Positions 1-7,320 of a DNA stretch of 64,000 bases are shown here, piece by piece (position 1 is the first letter of the stretch; every line of letters begins with the position of its first letter). The notes beneath the pieces were generated by a model. It was not told where the DNA came from and made no database searches. It saw nothing but the letters and a program-made list of their open reading frames with translations. Both the position numbers and the translations under genes were made by a program. The DNA comes from Aquisediminimonas profunda (GTDB lineage: Bacteria; Pseudomonadota; Alphaproteobacteria; Sphingomonadales; Sphingomonadaceae). The stretch lies in assembly GCF_019443285.1 (NCBI RefSeq), contig NZ_CP080327.1, positions 1-64,000 on the forward strand. The letters run 5' to 3'.

Positions 1-49
1 CCGCTTTCGCGCCGACCTGAAGTCCCGCCCCTCGACCCGTGCGACCTAG
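1..49 (+). CDS. Possible C-terminal end of a gene entering from the left
   Basis: One plus-strand frame is open from base 2 to a TAG at 47-49 and would encode about 15 residues ending in STRAT. Arg-rich GC-rich sequence of this length is often open by chance, and I do not recognise the peptide. The minus strand of the same stretch is also partly open. Only the sequence to the left could decide whether this is a real gene end. Confidence 0.2.
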   Translation, partial: RFRADLKSRPSTRAT

Positions 50-91
50 AAACGCCGATCGAGTGACGGGGTTGGCATTTTCATGATATCT

Positions 92-112
92 CCTATTTGT
101 CAAGTAAATAGG
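92..112. promoter_or_regulatory. Inverted repeat CCTATTT-N7-AAATAGG, possible operator
   Basis: Perfect 7-bp arms (CCTATTT and AAATAGG) flank a 7-bp centre containing GTCAAGT. On the minus strand the right-hand part reads TTGACA and runs into AGGAGATATC followed by an ATG at 84-82. The site therefore looks like a repressor operator lying over a minus-strand promoter and ribosome binding site. The reading frame behind that ATG is only 12 codons long (stop at 48-46), so the controlled gene is unclear. Confidence 0.4.
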
Positions 113-138
113 AACATAAGGCGAATACTATCCCCACA

Positions 139-268
139 CGTCGCCCCTGCGAGAGGCAGGGGCCTGTTGGTAATTGTGGCACCCAGACGTCAGACAGGCC
201 CCTGCCTGCGCAGGGGCGACGGGTCGTGCCAGACTCACGCAAGGGCCCCTGCCTGCGCAGGGGCGACG
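139..268. repeat. Sphingomonad-type palindromic repeat unit, locus A (three arms)
   Basis: Three copies of a 25-26 bp arm lie at 139-164, 197-221 (inverted) and 244-268 (inverted). Each arm is itself a hairpin with stem GCCCCTGC/GCAGGGGC and a GTCGC end. The first two arms form an inverted pair spanning 83 bp, the same layout as at 1580-1662 and 7206-7287. The unit ends 3 bp from the stop codon of the minus-strand DUF2585 gene, so it could act as its terminator or mRNA-end hairpin. It has no coding capacity of its own. Confidence 0.85.
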
Positions 269-270
269 CG

Positions 271-834
271 CTAAATCCCTGCCTGCCAGACCTTGATCGC
301 ATCGCTCGGGTAGACCAGCATCAGGATGTTGAGCGTCAGATTGTCGCGGATCATGGTGAGCGTGAAGAGTTCAAAGGCGATGGCCAGCGCTGCCGTTACT
401 TTCCAGGGCAGGCGGCTGGCAACGAGAAAGCCCAGAACCATCATGCCGCCATCGCTCAGTGAATTGAGGATCGAGTCACCGGAATAACCGACGGCCATCG
501 TTGCAGCGCGATAGCGGTCGATGATTGCAGGAGAGTTTTCGGCAACTTCCCAAGCCAGCTCGAGCACCGAAGCGATCATGAGCCGCGCGCCCATCGGCAG
601 TCTTTTGAGGAACAGTGCTCCTCCGGCGTAAAAGAGAAAGCCGTGAATGACATGGCTGAAGCTGTACCAGTCTGACAGGTGCTGGCTGTTTCCCGGCCCG
701 TTCACCACGCCTTCCCACAGCTTGACATAGCCGCAGGTGCAAATGGGTGGCCGCTGCATTGCGACAAGGATCGTCGTCGCAACGGCAAAAATGGCCAGCG
801 TGCCGATCCAGTAACGGCGCTCGATTTTGTGCAT
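271..834 (-). CDS. DUF2585 (UPF0314) family membrane protein
   Basis: Integral inner-membrane protein of 187 residues with about four hydrophobic segments. The family is an alphaproteobacterial protein of unknown function. Recognisable parts are the N-terminal helix after HKIERRYW, the segment CTCGYVKLWEG, the SDWYSFSHVIHGFLFY region and ELAWEVAENSPAIIDRYR, with acidic and histidine residues at membrane boundaries. The ATG at 834 is chosen because GGGGAA lies just upstream on the minus strand and because a longer frame adds an unrelated N-terminus. It is divergent from gmk, with about 70 bp between the starts. Function cannot be assigned. Confidence 0.8.
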   Translation of the reverse strand: MHKIERRYWIGTLAIFAVATTILVAMQRPPICTCGYVKLWEGVVNGPGNSQHLSDWYSFSHVIHGFLFYAGGALFLKRLPMGARLMIASVLELAWEVAENSPAIIDRYRAATMAVGYSGDSILNSLSDGGMMVLGFLVASRLPWKVTAALAIAFELFTLTMIRDNLTLNILMLVYPSDAIKVWQAGI

Positions 835-906
835 GATGATTTCCCCGATGCCGAATGTCTGCCCCGAAACAATTGACGCCCGCAAGATCGCACGCCAAGA
901 GCGGCC

Positions 907-1548
907 ATGGCCGGATCGACTCCCTTCAAACGCCGCGGCGTGCTCTTCATCCTTTCGTCGCCATCGGGCGCGGGCAAGTCAACCATTGCGCGCAAGCTGC
1001 TGGCCTCGGACGACAATCTCGCAATGTCGGTGTCCGCCACGACGCGGCCGATCCGCCCAGGCGAAGTCGATGGCGTCGATTATCATTTTGTCGATCTGGA
1101 ACGGTTTCGCGAAATGGTTGCGGCAGGTGAATTCCTCGAATGGGCGCATGTGTTCGGCCACCGTTATGGCACGCCGCACGAGCCGGTTGAAAAGGCGCTG
1201 TCCGAAGGCCGGGACGTGCTGTTCGATATCGATTGGCAGGGTGCGCAGCAATTGTTTCAGCAGGCGGGCGGCGATGTTGTCCGCGTCTTCATCTTTCCCC
1301 CGTCACTGACGGAACTTGAGCGTCGCCTGCGCGAGCGTGGCACGGACTCGGATGAGGTCATCAGCGCACGCATGGACCGTGCGGCGGCCGAGATAAGCCA
1401 TTGGGACGGATATGAATATGTCCTCGTCAATGACGATGTCGATGCCTGCTTTGAATCGGTGAAAACCATTCTCCAGGCAGAACGGCTGAAGCGCAGTCGG
1501 CAGACCAGCCTGATCGGTTTTGTCCGGAGCCTGTCCAAGCAGGGTTGA
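907..1548 (+). CDS. gmk: Guanylate kinase
   Basis: Cytoplasmic enzyme that phosphorylates GMP to GDP with ATP, essential for GTP, dGTP and cyclic-di-GMP supply. The 213-residue length is normal. The P-loop SSPSGAGKST is at residues 17-26, followed by the GMP-binding stretch with TTRPIRPGEVDGVDYHF, the EWAHVFGHRYGTP lid segment and DIDWQGAQQ. The start ATG gives MAGSTPFKRRG directly before the first beta strand. It is transcribed alone, and its 3' end is followed 31 bp later by a palindromic repeat unit. It is functionally relevant to the two GGDEF-EAL proteins in this window only as the source of GTP. Confidence 0.97.
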   Translation: MAGSTPFKRRGVLFILSSPSGAGKSTIARKLLASDDNLAMSVSATTRPIRPGEVDGVDYHFVDLERFREMVAAGEFLEWAHVFGHRYGTPHEPVEKALSEGRDVLFDIDWQGAQQLFQQAGGDVVRVFIFPPSLTELERRLRERGTDSDEVISARMDRAAAEISHWDGYEYVLVNDDVDACFESVKTILQAERLKRSRQTSLIGFVRSLSKQG

Positions 1549-1579
1549 CGGCAGGGTTCCCAAGCCTAGGTTCACATGC

Positions 1580-1662
1580 CGTCGCCCCTGCGAGAGGCAG
1601 GGGCCTTTGGGTGAGTCTGACACTAAAGCGTCCGACAGGCCCTTGCCTGTGCCGGGGTGACG
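1580..1662. repeat. Palindromic repeat unit, locus B
   Basis: Two inverted 25-26 bp arms (1580-1605 and 1638-1662) are separated by 32 bp. The left arm is a perfect match to the locus A left arm, including the GAGA loop; the right arm has several substitutions (TTGCCTGTGCCGGGG). The spacer TTTGGGTGAGTC resembles the one at 7231 onwards. It lies between the gmk stop and the ribosome binding site of the next gene, so it may end gmk transcription. Confidence 0.85.
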
Positions 1663-1683
1663 ATCGGGAAAAGGAAACACCAA

Positions 1684-2259
1684 ATGTTCAAACTGGCACT
1701 CGGATCCTTCGCTGCAGCCGTTGCGATGTTCATCACCGGCTTTGTTTTCTTTGCCACGCCACTCGGCATGATTGCCTATACCACCGCCGATGAAGCCCAG
1801 ACGGCGGCGGTGCAGACGGCCCTGGCGGCAAATCTTCCAAAGACCGGCACCTATATGGTGCCCGACCCATCCACCCAGTCCGGCACGACACTCTACGGAA
1901 AGGGTCCGGTCGCGATGGTGCACTACAACAGCAACGGATTCCCTGTGGCGGACCCAAGCGCGCTCCTCAACGGATTCATCCATGAGCTCATTGTCTGCCT
2001 GATCATTGCCGGTGCGTTCTCCGGCATCGCGTCACGCGTCACGGACTTTGCGTCGCGGGCGCAACTGGTTGTGCTGTTCTCACTGGCGACGACCGCATTG
2101 CTGACCCTGGGCAATCCGATCTGGCTGCATCAGGACTGGGCCTATAATATCTATGGTTTCGTGGCCAACACGACGATGCTGAGCGTGGCGGGCGTCGTAA
2201 TTGCCAGATGGTTCCTGCCTTCAGCCGTGCAACAGCCTCAGGAAAGTGCAGGCAGCTAG
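1684..2259 (+). CDS. Membrane protein of unknown function
   Basis: Predicted inner-membrane protein of 191 residues. A hydrophobic N-terminal segment (residues about 4-29) is followed by a soluble, probably periplasmic loop of about 65 residues, and then three further hydrophobic segments (about 95-115, 125-145 and 157-177). The ATG at 1684 is preferred over an in-frame start 27 bp upstream because AAGGAA sits at the right distance. The upstream start would lie at the edge of the palindromic repeat. The last 39 bp overlap the 3' end of the convergent ATP12 gene. No family was recognised. Confidence 0.75.
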   Translation: MFKLALGSFAAAVAMFITGFVFFATPLGMIAYTTADEAQTAAVQTALAANLPKTGTYMVPDPSTQSGTTLYGKGPVAMVHYNSNGFPVADPSALLNGFIHELIVCLIIAGAFSGIASRVTDFASRAQLVVLFSLATTALLTLGNPIWLHQDWAYNIYGFVANTTMLSVAGVVIARWFLPSAVQQPQESAGS

Positions 2260-2907
2260 AAAATCGGTGCGGTGGGCTGCACGTTGGTCGAGGGCGAAAT
2301 CATCCTCGCCCCATTGTTCGGCCTGCCAAAGTTCGTCGAGATGGCCTGCATCGAACGCAGCCTCGGGCTCCAGCACACCTTCCAGCACTGCAAGGGCAAT
2401 GACCAGCGAGCCGGAAATGGTCACAATCGTTGAGAGCGCGGCGAGTTCAAAGGCCGTCCGCGCGGCCAGAGCTTCAGACAGGCGCGCAAGCATGGCTGGC
2501 GGCTGGGGCTGGTGCATGATCCCTTCGACCAGCACGAAGCCGACATCATAGCGCGCTCGCGCCCAGGCAAGGATTGGATCCCAGACGGCGGCCTGCCGCG
2601 CGACCAAGGGCTCCGGAGCGTCAGCGCGATAGCAGAGCAGTTCGGATTCGGCGTATGCCGCAAGCCCGGCCGCAAAACTTTCCAGATCGGGCGCAATCCG
2701 CTCGATTGCTGCATTGGCAAGACCGGTCAACCGCATCGCATGCGGCAGAATCTCCTCGCCCTGCTCCCGCCATTCATCGGCCACCGCTTCGGCCAGTGTC
2801 GCGTTCGGCAGGACAAGAGGCAGCCGCCCGGGCGTGCGCACTGGCCTGCCGTCGAGCGTAATTCCCAGATCGGGCGTGACAGAAACCTGCTTGTAGAAGC
2901 GCTTCAT
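2221..2907 (-). CDS. ATP12 family chaperone protein
   Basis: A 228-residue cytoplasmic protein of the ATP12 family. In mitochondria ATP12 binds the F1 alpha subunit and promotes F1-ATPase assembly; alphaproteobacteria carry the homologue. Typical features are the N-terminal MKRFYKQVSV with ITLDGRPVRTPGR, the segment ADEWREQGEEI with MRLTGLANAAI, and the C-terminal EAFDAGHLDELWQAEQWGEDD-like acidic region. It is the last gene of the operon starting with crcB. Its ATG overlaps the stop of the preceding small membrane gene (ATGA), and its 3' end overlaps the convergent gene at 2259 by 39 bp. Confidence 0.9.
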   Translation of the reverse strand: MKRFYKQVSVTPDLGITLDGRPVRTPGRLPLVLPNATLAEAVADEWREQGEEILPHAMRLTGLANAAIERIAPDLESFAAGLAAYAESELLCYRADAPEPLVARQAAVWDPILAWARARYDVGFVLVEGIMHQPQPPAMLARLSEALAARTAFELAALSTIVTISGSLVIALAVLEGVLEPEAAFDAGHLDELWQAEQWGEDDFALDQRAAHRTDFLAACTFLRLLHG

Positions 2908-3125
2908 GCGTCGGGATTGCGCCAGTTGCGTTTGAGAAGGACCGGCGCGAGGAAGAAATCGAGCACGCCGACAATCAGGAGGACATAACCCAATGCAGGG
3001 GAGAGATCGGGCAGCAATTTGCCCCCGACATTCGCTGCCCCTGCAAAGACGAACGCAATCGCGCCGAAGCGGACGAGATTGAGAATCATGAACCGCTGCC
3101 GCGCCAGGTCCTCGGGACTGTTCAT
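2904..3125 (-). CDS. Small two-helix membrane protein
   Basis: A 73-residue protein with two hydrophobic segments (about 14-33 and 42-62) and a basic C-terminus (LLKRNWRNPDA). The ATG at 3125 overlaps the HAD gene stop as ATGA, and its own stop overlaps the ATP12 start the same way, so it is almost certainly translated from the operon. Position and size are as expected for the small unnamed protein between the phosphatase and ATP12 in related genomes. No function can be given. Confidence 0.8.
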   Translation of the reverse strand: MNSPEDLARQRFMILNLVRFGAIAFVFAGAANVGGKLLPDLSPALGYVLLIVGVLDFFLAPVLLKRNWRNPDA

Positions 3126-3775
3126 AACATGGCCTCCCTGAGTTCGCGCGCGTGCGACACGATCTGGCTCGCGCCAGCCGCCAGCAATTCCTCGCCTGGA
3201 TGATAGCCCCAATCGACACCGATTGCGCGTGCGCCGGCGGCCACGCCCATGACCATGTCGAAGCTCGTATCGCCAATCATGACCGTTGTTTCAGGGCTTG
3301 CGCCTGCTTCGGCCATTGCCTGATGCGCCATGGACGGATGCGGCTTCGACGGGTGCCGGTCAGCGGTCTGCAGCGTGACGAACCGTTCGCGCAAACCATG
3401 GTGGCGCAGGCACAGATCAAGCCCCCGGTCGGATTTGCCGGTCGCCACGCCAAGGATCCAACCGTCGGCCTCGAGCGCATCAAGCGCGTCGACAATGCCG
3501 TCGAACAGGGGCTCATCGACCAGACCATCGCCGCGCATCTTCTGGAATGCCGCCTTGTAATCCTCGGTCAGCTGGACGTGCAGATCGGCGTGAACACCCG
3601 GCGCCAGCATCCGCATCGCGGGAAGCAGGCTCAGCCCTACGACCCGCCGTGCAGCGACACGGCCCGGCGACGGGAGCCCGGCGCGGGCAAAGGCAATCTC
3701 GACACACCGGAAAATCGTGTGCTGGCTGTCAACCAGTGTTCCGTCACAGTCGAATAGAGCGAGCCGGTTAGCCAT
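3122..3775 (-). CDS. HAD-superfamily phosphatase, phosphoglycolate phosphatase-like
   Basis: A 217-residue cytoplasmic haloacid-dehalogenase-type hydrolase. Motif I DCDGTLVDS is at residues 9-17 with nucleophile Asp9, motif II is in VATGKSDRG, motif III Lys lies in HPSKPHPSM and motif IV is IGDTSFDMVMG. A helical cap sits between motifs I and II. The ATG at 3775 gives MANRLALFDCD; a start four codons upstream is less natural. It overlaps the PaiB-like gene by 8 bp. The substrate is not evident; phosphoglycolate or a nucleotide sugar phosphate are the usual guesses for this subfamily. Confidence 0.88.
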   Translation of the reverse strand: MANRLALFDCDGTLVDSQHTIFRCVEIAFARAGLPSPGRVAARRVVGLSLLPAMRMLAPGVHADLHVQLTEDYKAAFQKMRGDGLVDEPLFDGIVDALDALEADGWILGVATGKSDRGLDLCLRHHGLRERFVTLQTADRHPSKPHPSMAHQAMAEAGASPETTVMIGDTSFDMVMGVAAGARAIGVDWGYHPGEELLAAGASQIVSHARELREAML

Positions 3776-4376
3776 TGGGCAATTCACGCATCAGGTGTGC
3801 GAGCGCGCGGTTTCCTGACGACTCTGCAGCGCGGGCGGCATTCAAACGCGCCGCTTCGGTCTTGTTCTGGCTAAGCTTAGCGGTGCCCCGCCAGCCGCTG
3901 ATGCGCAATTCGAAGCCATGTATGGCATCGAGCATTTTCTCGAAACGGCCGTCCTCCATCTTGCCCCGCGTCCAGACCGGCTTTGGCGAGAGCCGCGTTT
4001 CGTGCATGGCGGTCAGCCTGTCGATCTGGTCGACCAGCCCCGCGGTTTCCATGCGCGCCACGGGCCCCTCGAGTTCGACGGCGAGGTAATTCCAGGTCGG
4101 CACCTGATTGTTGTCAAGTTCGTACCAGTCGGGACTGACATAGCCATCCGGCCCGTTGACGACGAGCAAGGCATCCCGACCGTCGAGATGCTTCGTGATC
4201 CCGTTGCCACGGGCGACATGAAACCCGACCCGGTCCGCATCGAGAAAGACAAAGGGTATGTGCGCAACCCGCGGACCATCGGGCGTTGCGGCAAAGAGCA
4301 TTCCAAACCCGACCGCCTCGGCAAAGCTGCGCAACGCGGCGCGATCTTCCCAGCGAAAGGCCGAATTGGGATGCAC
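3768..4376 (-). CDS. PaiB-like FMN-binding protein
   Basis: A 202-residue protein of the PaiB / FMN-binding negative transcriptional regulator family, which has a split-barrel flavin-binding fold related to pyridoxamine phosphate oxidases. Supporting segments are the N-terminal MHPNSAFRWEDR, RVAHIPFVFL, HVARGNGITKHLDG, the VPTWNYLAVELEG strand and the C-terminal KLSQNK motif. The Bacillus PaiB regulates sporulation and protease genes, but most proteobacterial members are uncharacterised and may be flavin-dependent enzymes. It starts 2 bp after the pseudouridine synthase stop and is part of the crcB operon. Confidence 0.88.
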   Translation of the reverse strand: MHPNSAFRWEDRAALRSFAEAVGFGMLFAATPDGPRVAHIPFVFLDADRVGFHVARGNGITKHLDGRDALLVVNGPDGYVSPDWYELDNNQVPTWNYLAVELEGPVARMETAGLVDQIDRLTAMHETRLSPKPVWTRGKMEDGRFEKMLDAIHGFELRISGWRGTAKLSQNKTEAARLNAARAAESSGNRALAHLMRELPNG

Positions 4377-4378
4377 GA

Positions 4379-5503
4379 TCAGCGCTTTCCGCGCGGCGGG
4401 GGCGGTGCTCCCCTGCCCCGGCGTTCGCCCTTGCGCTCCTTGCGGGCAGCCTTGGCCTTGTTTGCGACGAGGCGGCGCTTGCCTTCGTCGGTATCCTTGA
4501 ATTTCACTTCGTCGAGCACCAGCGCATCGCCATCGGCCTCGGTAAAACCGAGTGCGACAAGCGTTTCGGCGAAATGCGGCGGCAGGTCCGCACGGACGTC
4601 GATCTGTCCGCCATCGGGATGATCGACGCGGATGCGACGGGCATGAAGATGCATCTTGCGGCTGATCGTTCCGGTCAGGAAGGCATCCCGCCCGCCATAT
4701 TTGCCGTCTCCCACAATCGGGTGGCCGATCGCAGCCATGTGGACGCGGAGCTGGTGTGTGCGCCCGGTAAAGGGCTGAAGCTCGACCCAGGCGGCGCTGT
4801 TCCCGGCGCGGTCGATGACGCGATAGCGGGTGCGCGCGGGCGAGCCCTCCTTTTCATCGACGTGCATCTTTTCGCCGCCAGTACCGGGTTGCTTGGCGAT
4901 CGGGAGTTCGATCATGCCATCCTCGATGCTCGGCACGCCGACGACAATCGCCCAATAGACCTTGCGGGCCGTGCGGCTCGAAAAGGCCTTGGCGAAGTGC
5001 CCGGCAGCCCGCGCCGTCCGCCCGACAAGCAAGGCCCCGGATGTATCCTTGTCGAGCCGGTGGACGAGCTTGGGGCGCCCATCCTCATCATACCAGAGCG
5101 CATCGAGCAGGCGGTCGACATGCTCGTCCGTCTTGGTGCCGCCCTGTGTCGCAAGGCCCGGCGGCTTGTTGAGCACCAGCGCCGCCGCGTCCTTGTGGAT
5201 CACGAGCGACTGGGCGAAAGCCGTTTCATCCTCGCCCAGGCTCGGCCGTTCGCGCTTCGGCCGCGGCGGACGCGTCTCCGTGACCTTGGCCAGGACTTCG
5301 GCCGGAGGCACGCGGATCTGCTGGCCGGCCTCAATCCTGTCTCCCGGGGTGGCGCGCTTGCCATCGACACGAAGCTGCCCGGTGCGCGCCCAGCGCGACA
5401 CAATGTTGAAACTGGCATCGGGCAAGTGCCGCTTGAACCAGCGATCGAGCCTGATGCCGTCGTCATCAGGGGCGACGGTAAATGTGCGAATGGCGTCGCT
5501 CAT
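4379..5503 (-). CDS. RluC/RluD-type 23S rRNA pseudouridine synthase
   Basis: A 374-residue enzyme that isomerises uridine to pseudouridine in RNA. An N-terminal S4 RNA-binding domain (about residues 8-70) is followed by the catalytic domain containing HRLDKDTSGALLVGRT with the catalytic Asp, and QPFTGRTHQLRVHMA. The C-terminal 40 residues are a basic tail rich in Lys, Arg and Pro, probably an RNA-binding extension. The ATG at 5503 overlaps the crcB stop (ATGA). The exact target uridines cannot be read from sequence; RluC-like is favoured by the S4 domain and by neighbours crcB and HAD, a frequent alphaproteobacterial arrangement. Confidence 0.92.
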   Translation of the reverse strand: MSDAIRTFTVAPDDDGIRLDRWFKRHLPDASFNIVSRWARTGQLRVDGKRATPGDRIEAGQQIRVPPAEVLAKVTETRPPRPKRERPSLGEDETAFAQSLVIHKDAAALVLNKPPGLATQGGTKTDEHVDRLLDALWYDEDGRPKLVHRLDKDTSGALLVGRTARAAGHFAKAFSSRTARKVYWAIVVGVPSIEDGMIELPIAKQPGTGGEKMHVDEKEGSPARTRYRVIDRAGNSAAWVELQPFTGRTHQLRVHMAAIGHPIVGDGKYGGRDAFLTGTISRKMHLHARRIRVDHPDGGQIDVRADLPPHFAETLVALGFTEADGDALVLDEVKFKDTDEGKRRLVANKAKAARKERKGERRGRGAPPPPRGKR

Positions 5504-5868
5504 AGCCGGGTCAGCCAAAGGCCGAGGCCGAGAGCAAGCACTGAGCCGATCAGGGAAGCGCCCGCATAGCCGGTCGCCACAGCCATCTGGCCGCGTTCGA
5601 TCATCATCCAGGTTTCGAGGCTGAACGCACTGAAGGTGGTGAAGCCACCCAGAACACCGACGCCCAGGAGCAGGCGGAGCTGTTCGCTCGCACCCGTCTT
5701 GACGAGGATGCCAACCAGAAGTCCCATCAGGAAGCCGCCGACGATGTTGACTGTAAGTGTCCACCACGGAAAGCCGGGCCCGAAACGCGCAAGCATCGTC
5801 GCGCCGACAAGGTGCCGCGCGCCCGCGCCGAGCGCGCCGCCGATCATCACAGGGATCAAGGGATTCAT
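5500..5868 (-). CDS. crcB: Fluoride exporter CrcB/FluC
   Basis: A 122-residue inner-membrane protein with four helices, of the family that exports fluoride as a dual-topology dimeric channel. Signature segments are GGALGAGARHL near the N-terminus, TLTVNIVGGFLMG, and GVLGGFTTFSAFSLE. It is the first gene of a six-gene minus-strand operon reaching to ATP12. No fluoride riboswitch was recognised in the 89 bp upstream, which instead hold a truncated palindromic repeat and a purine/pyrimidine-biased stretch. Confidence 0.95.
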   Translation of the reverse strand: MNPLIPVMIGGALGAGARHLVGATMLARFGPGFPWWTLTVNIVGGFLMGLLVGILVKTGASEQLRLLLGVGVLGGFTTFSAFSLETWMMIERGQMAVATGYAGASLIGSVLALGLGLWLTRL

Positions 5869-5915
5869 TGGCCCCCCTTAGCGGTGTTGGAGGGAGGGGG
5901 GAAGGGGACGACACA

Positions 5916-5943
5916 CGCGTCGCCCCTGCGCAGGTGCGACGCG
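5916..5943. repeat. Truncated palindromic repeat arm, locus C
   Basis: A single degraded arm with outer ends CGCGTCGC and GCGACGCG, and the internal CCCTGCGCAGG. It lacks the partner arm seen at the other loci. It lies between the phzF stop codon and the crcB start, both on the minus strand, so the hairpin could end phzF transcription or form the leader of the crcB operon. Confidence 0.7.
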
Positions 5944-5957
5944 CAATTCTTCCAGAG

Positions 5958-6794
5958 CTAGATCAGAATCTGACCCTGCACCACAGTCACGCAGCTTCCG
6001 CCCACATGGACGACGCCCTGTTCGACCCGCACGCGGATTTCGCCGTCGCGGCCGATCTGGCGGCCCTGCCGGGCAAACCAGGCGTCACTGTCTCCAGCCG
6101 TGCCAGCCCGGATGCGGTGCGCTGCCACGGCTGCATTGCCACTCCCGCAGACCGGGTCTTCCACAAGTCCGTCCGTGAAGAAGAAGGATCGGACAGCGAG
6201 TTCGCCCGGTGCCGTTTCCGAATAAGCCGTAACCCCGTTCGACGCATCGCGCGCCAAATGGCCCTTGAGGCGCACAGCATCAGGCGACAGCATGGCAACA
6301 TCGTCAACGCGCGCGACCAGCCAGTGCGGCCCGGTATCGATGACTTCAGCGTCACCGATCAGCCGTTCGGCCCCGAGGATGCCGGCCAGGTCTTCGGCAT
6401 TGCTTGCCGCACGCGGCACGAAGCGCGGCAGCCGAAACGAAAGGCCTGCGCCATCCACCGAAACATCCACCAATCCTGCACCGCATTGCATGACCAGCTT
6501 CCCGTCCCTCGGCGCGGCTATGCCTGCCTCGATCACGGCATGCGCCGTGCCAAGGGTCGGGTGACCCGCAAAAGGCAGTTCTTCGGTCGGGGTGAAAATC
6601 CGGGTGTGATAGTCGGCGCCCGGTTCGGTGGCCGGCAGGACAAAGGTCGTTTCGGAGAGGTTGGTCCAGAGCGCCACCTGTTGCATCTGTTCGCTGGTCA
6701 ATCCCTCGGCATCGAGGATCACGGCCACCGGATTGCCAAAAAGCGGCTTGCTGGTGAACACATCGACTTGCGCGAAGCGACGCTGGACAGGCAT
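5958..6794 (-). CDS. PhzF family isomerase/epimerase
   Basis: A 278-residue protein of the PhzF/diaminopimelate-epimerase fold. The catalytic-region motif NLSETTFV, the FAGHPTLGTAHA motif and the C-terminal DPVCGSGNAAVAAH motif are all present. PhzF itself isomerises an intermediate of phenazine synthesis, but no phenazine genes are near, and most homologues have unknown substrates. The ATG at 6794 is chosen because AAGGAG lies 8 bp upstream; an ATG 42 bp further out lacks one. It is divergent from an ArsR-type regulator with a 24-bp palindrome between them, which suggests repression by that regulator. Confidence 0.9.
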   Translation of the reverse strand: MPVQRRFAQVDVFTSKPLFGNPVAVILDAEGLTSEQMQQVALWTNLSETTFVLPATEPGADYHTRIFTPTEELPFAGHPTLGTAHAVIEAGIAAPRDGKLVMQCGAGLVDVSVDGAGLSFRLPRFVPRAASNAEDLAGILGAERLIGDAEVIDTGPHWLVARVDDVAMLSPDAVRLKGHLARDASNGVTAYSETAPGELAVRSFFFTDGLVEDPVCGSGNAAVAAHRIRAGTAGDSDAWFARQGRQIGRDGEIRVRVEQGVVHVGGSCVTVVQGQILI

Positions 6795-6837
6795 TTGCGA
6801 ATCTCCTTGAGGAACTGGAGCCGTTGATATATCCATC

Positions 6838-6861
6838 ATCGTAATATTGCAATAATACGAT
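6838..6861. promoter_or_regulatory. Near-perfect 24-bp palindrome, probable ArsR-family operator
   Basis: The site starts ATCGTA and ends TACGAT around a central TATTGCAATA. Only one base pair in each half (positions 7 and 18 of 24) breaks the symmetry. It abuts the ATG of the ArsR-type gene at 6862 and lies 44 bp upstream of the phzF start on the other strand. Position between a divergent regulator and target, with AT-rich symmetric sequence, is typical of an ArsR/SmtB winged-helix operator. Binding is inferred. Confidence 0.75.
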
Positions 6862-7182
6862 ATGAAAATCATGCCAAAGCCGAATCTGGACAAGCAACTC
6901 AAGGCCATCGCCAATGCCCAGCGCCTGATGATCCTGGACTGGCTCAAGGACCCAACCGCGCATTTCCGCCCGCAAATTGACGGCGACCTGGTGACGGACG
7001 GCGTGTGTGCGCTGCTGATCGGCGAAAAGATCGGCCTCGCCCAGCCGACAACGGCGCAGCATCTGAAGTTGCTGGTCGATGCAGGGTTCCTGATCCCGAA
7101 GCGGATCAAGAAATGGACATTCTACAGGCGCGACGAAGCGGCTATCGCCACCTTCAAGGCGGCGGTGGCCCACCAAGTCTAG
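6862..7182 (+). CDS. ArsR-family winged-helix transcriptional regulator
   Basis: A 106-residue DNA-binding protein. The N-terminal helix DKQLKAIANAQRLMILDWLKDP is followed by GEKIGLAQPTTAQHLKLLVDAGFLI, the recognition-helix region, and the wing KKWTFYRRDE. No cysteine cluster for metal sensing is seen in the usual alpha-3 position (one Cys lies in GVCALL), so the ligand is unknown. The start abuts the palindrome, so the mRNA may be leaderless or start inside the operator; an ATG three codons downstream is an alternative. It probably controls phzF and itself. Confidence 0.85.
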   Translation: MKIMPKPNLDKQLKAIANAQRLMILDWLKDPTAHFRPQIDGDLVTDGVCALLIGEKIGLAQPTTAQHLKLLVDAGFLIPKRIKKWTFYRRDEAAIATFKAAVAHQV

Positions 7183-7205
7183 AGTTTGTCCCGCTGTGCC
7201 AGAAC

Positions 7206-7287
7206 CGTCGCCCCTGCGCAGGCAGGGGCCTTTGGTTGAGTCGGGCGCCTAAGCTTCAAACAGGCCCCTGCCTGCGCAGGGGCGACG
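7206..7287. repeat. Palindromic repeat unit, locus D
   Basis: Two near-perfect inverted 25-bp arms at 7206-7230 and 7263-7287, separated by 32 bp. Both arms are the cleanest copies in the window. The unit sits between the 3' ends of two convergent genes (ArsR regulator and EVE protein), the classic place for a bidirectional terminator or REP-like element. Confidence 0.88.
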
Positions 7288-7320
7288 GTTTTACTTAAAC
7301 AGGACAAGCTCCCCACGGCG

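Noticed and set aside
4286-5569. Long plus-strand open frame opposite the pseudouridine synthase
   Set aside because: It mirrors the codon pattern of the real gene on the minus strand and lacks a start signal.
5869-5957. Possible fluoride riboswitch before crcB
   Set aside because: The conserved core expected for the crcB motif was not found; the leader consists of a repeat arm and a pyrimidine/purine-biased stretch.
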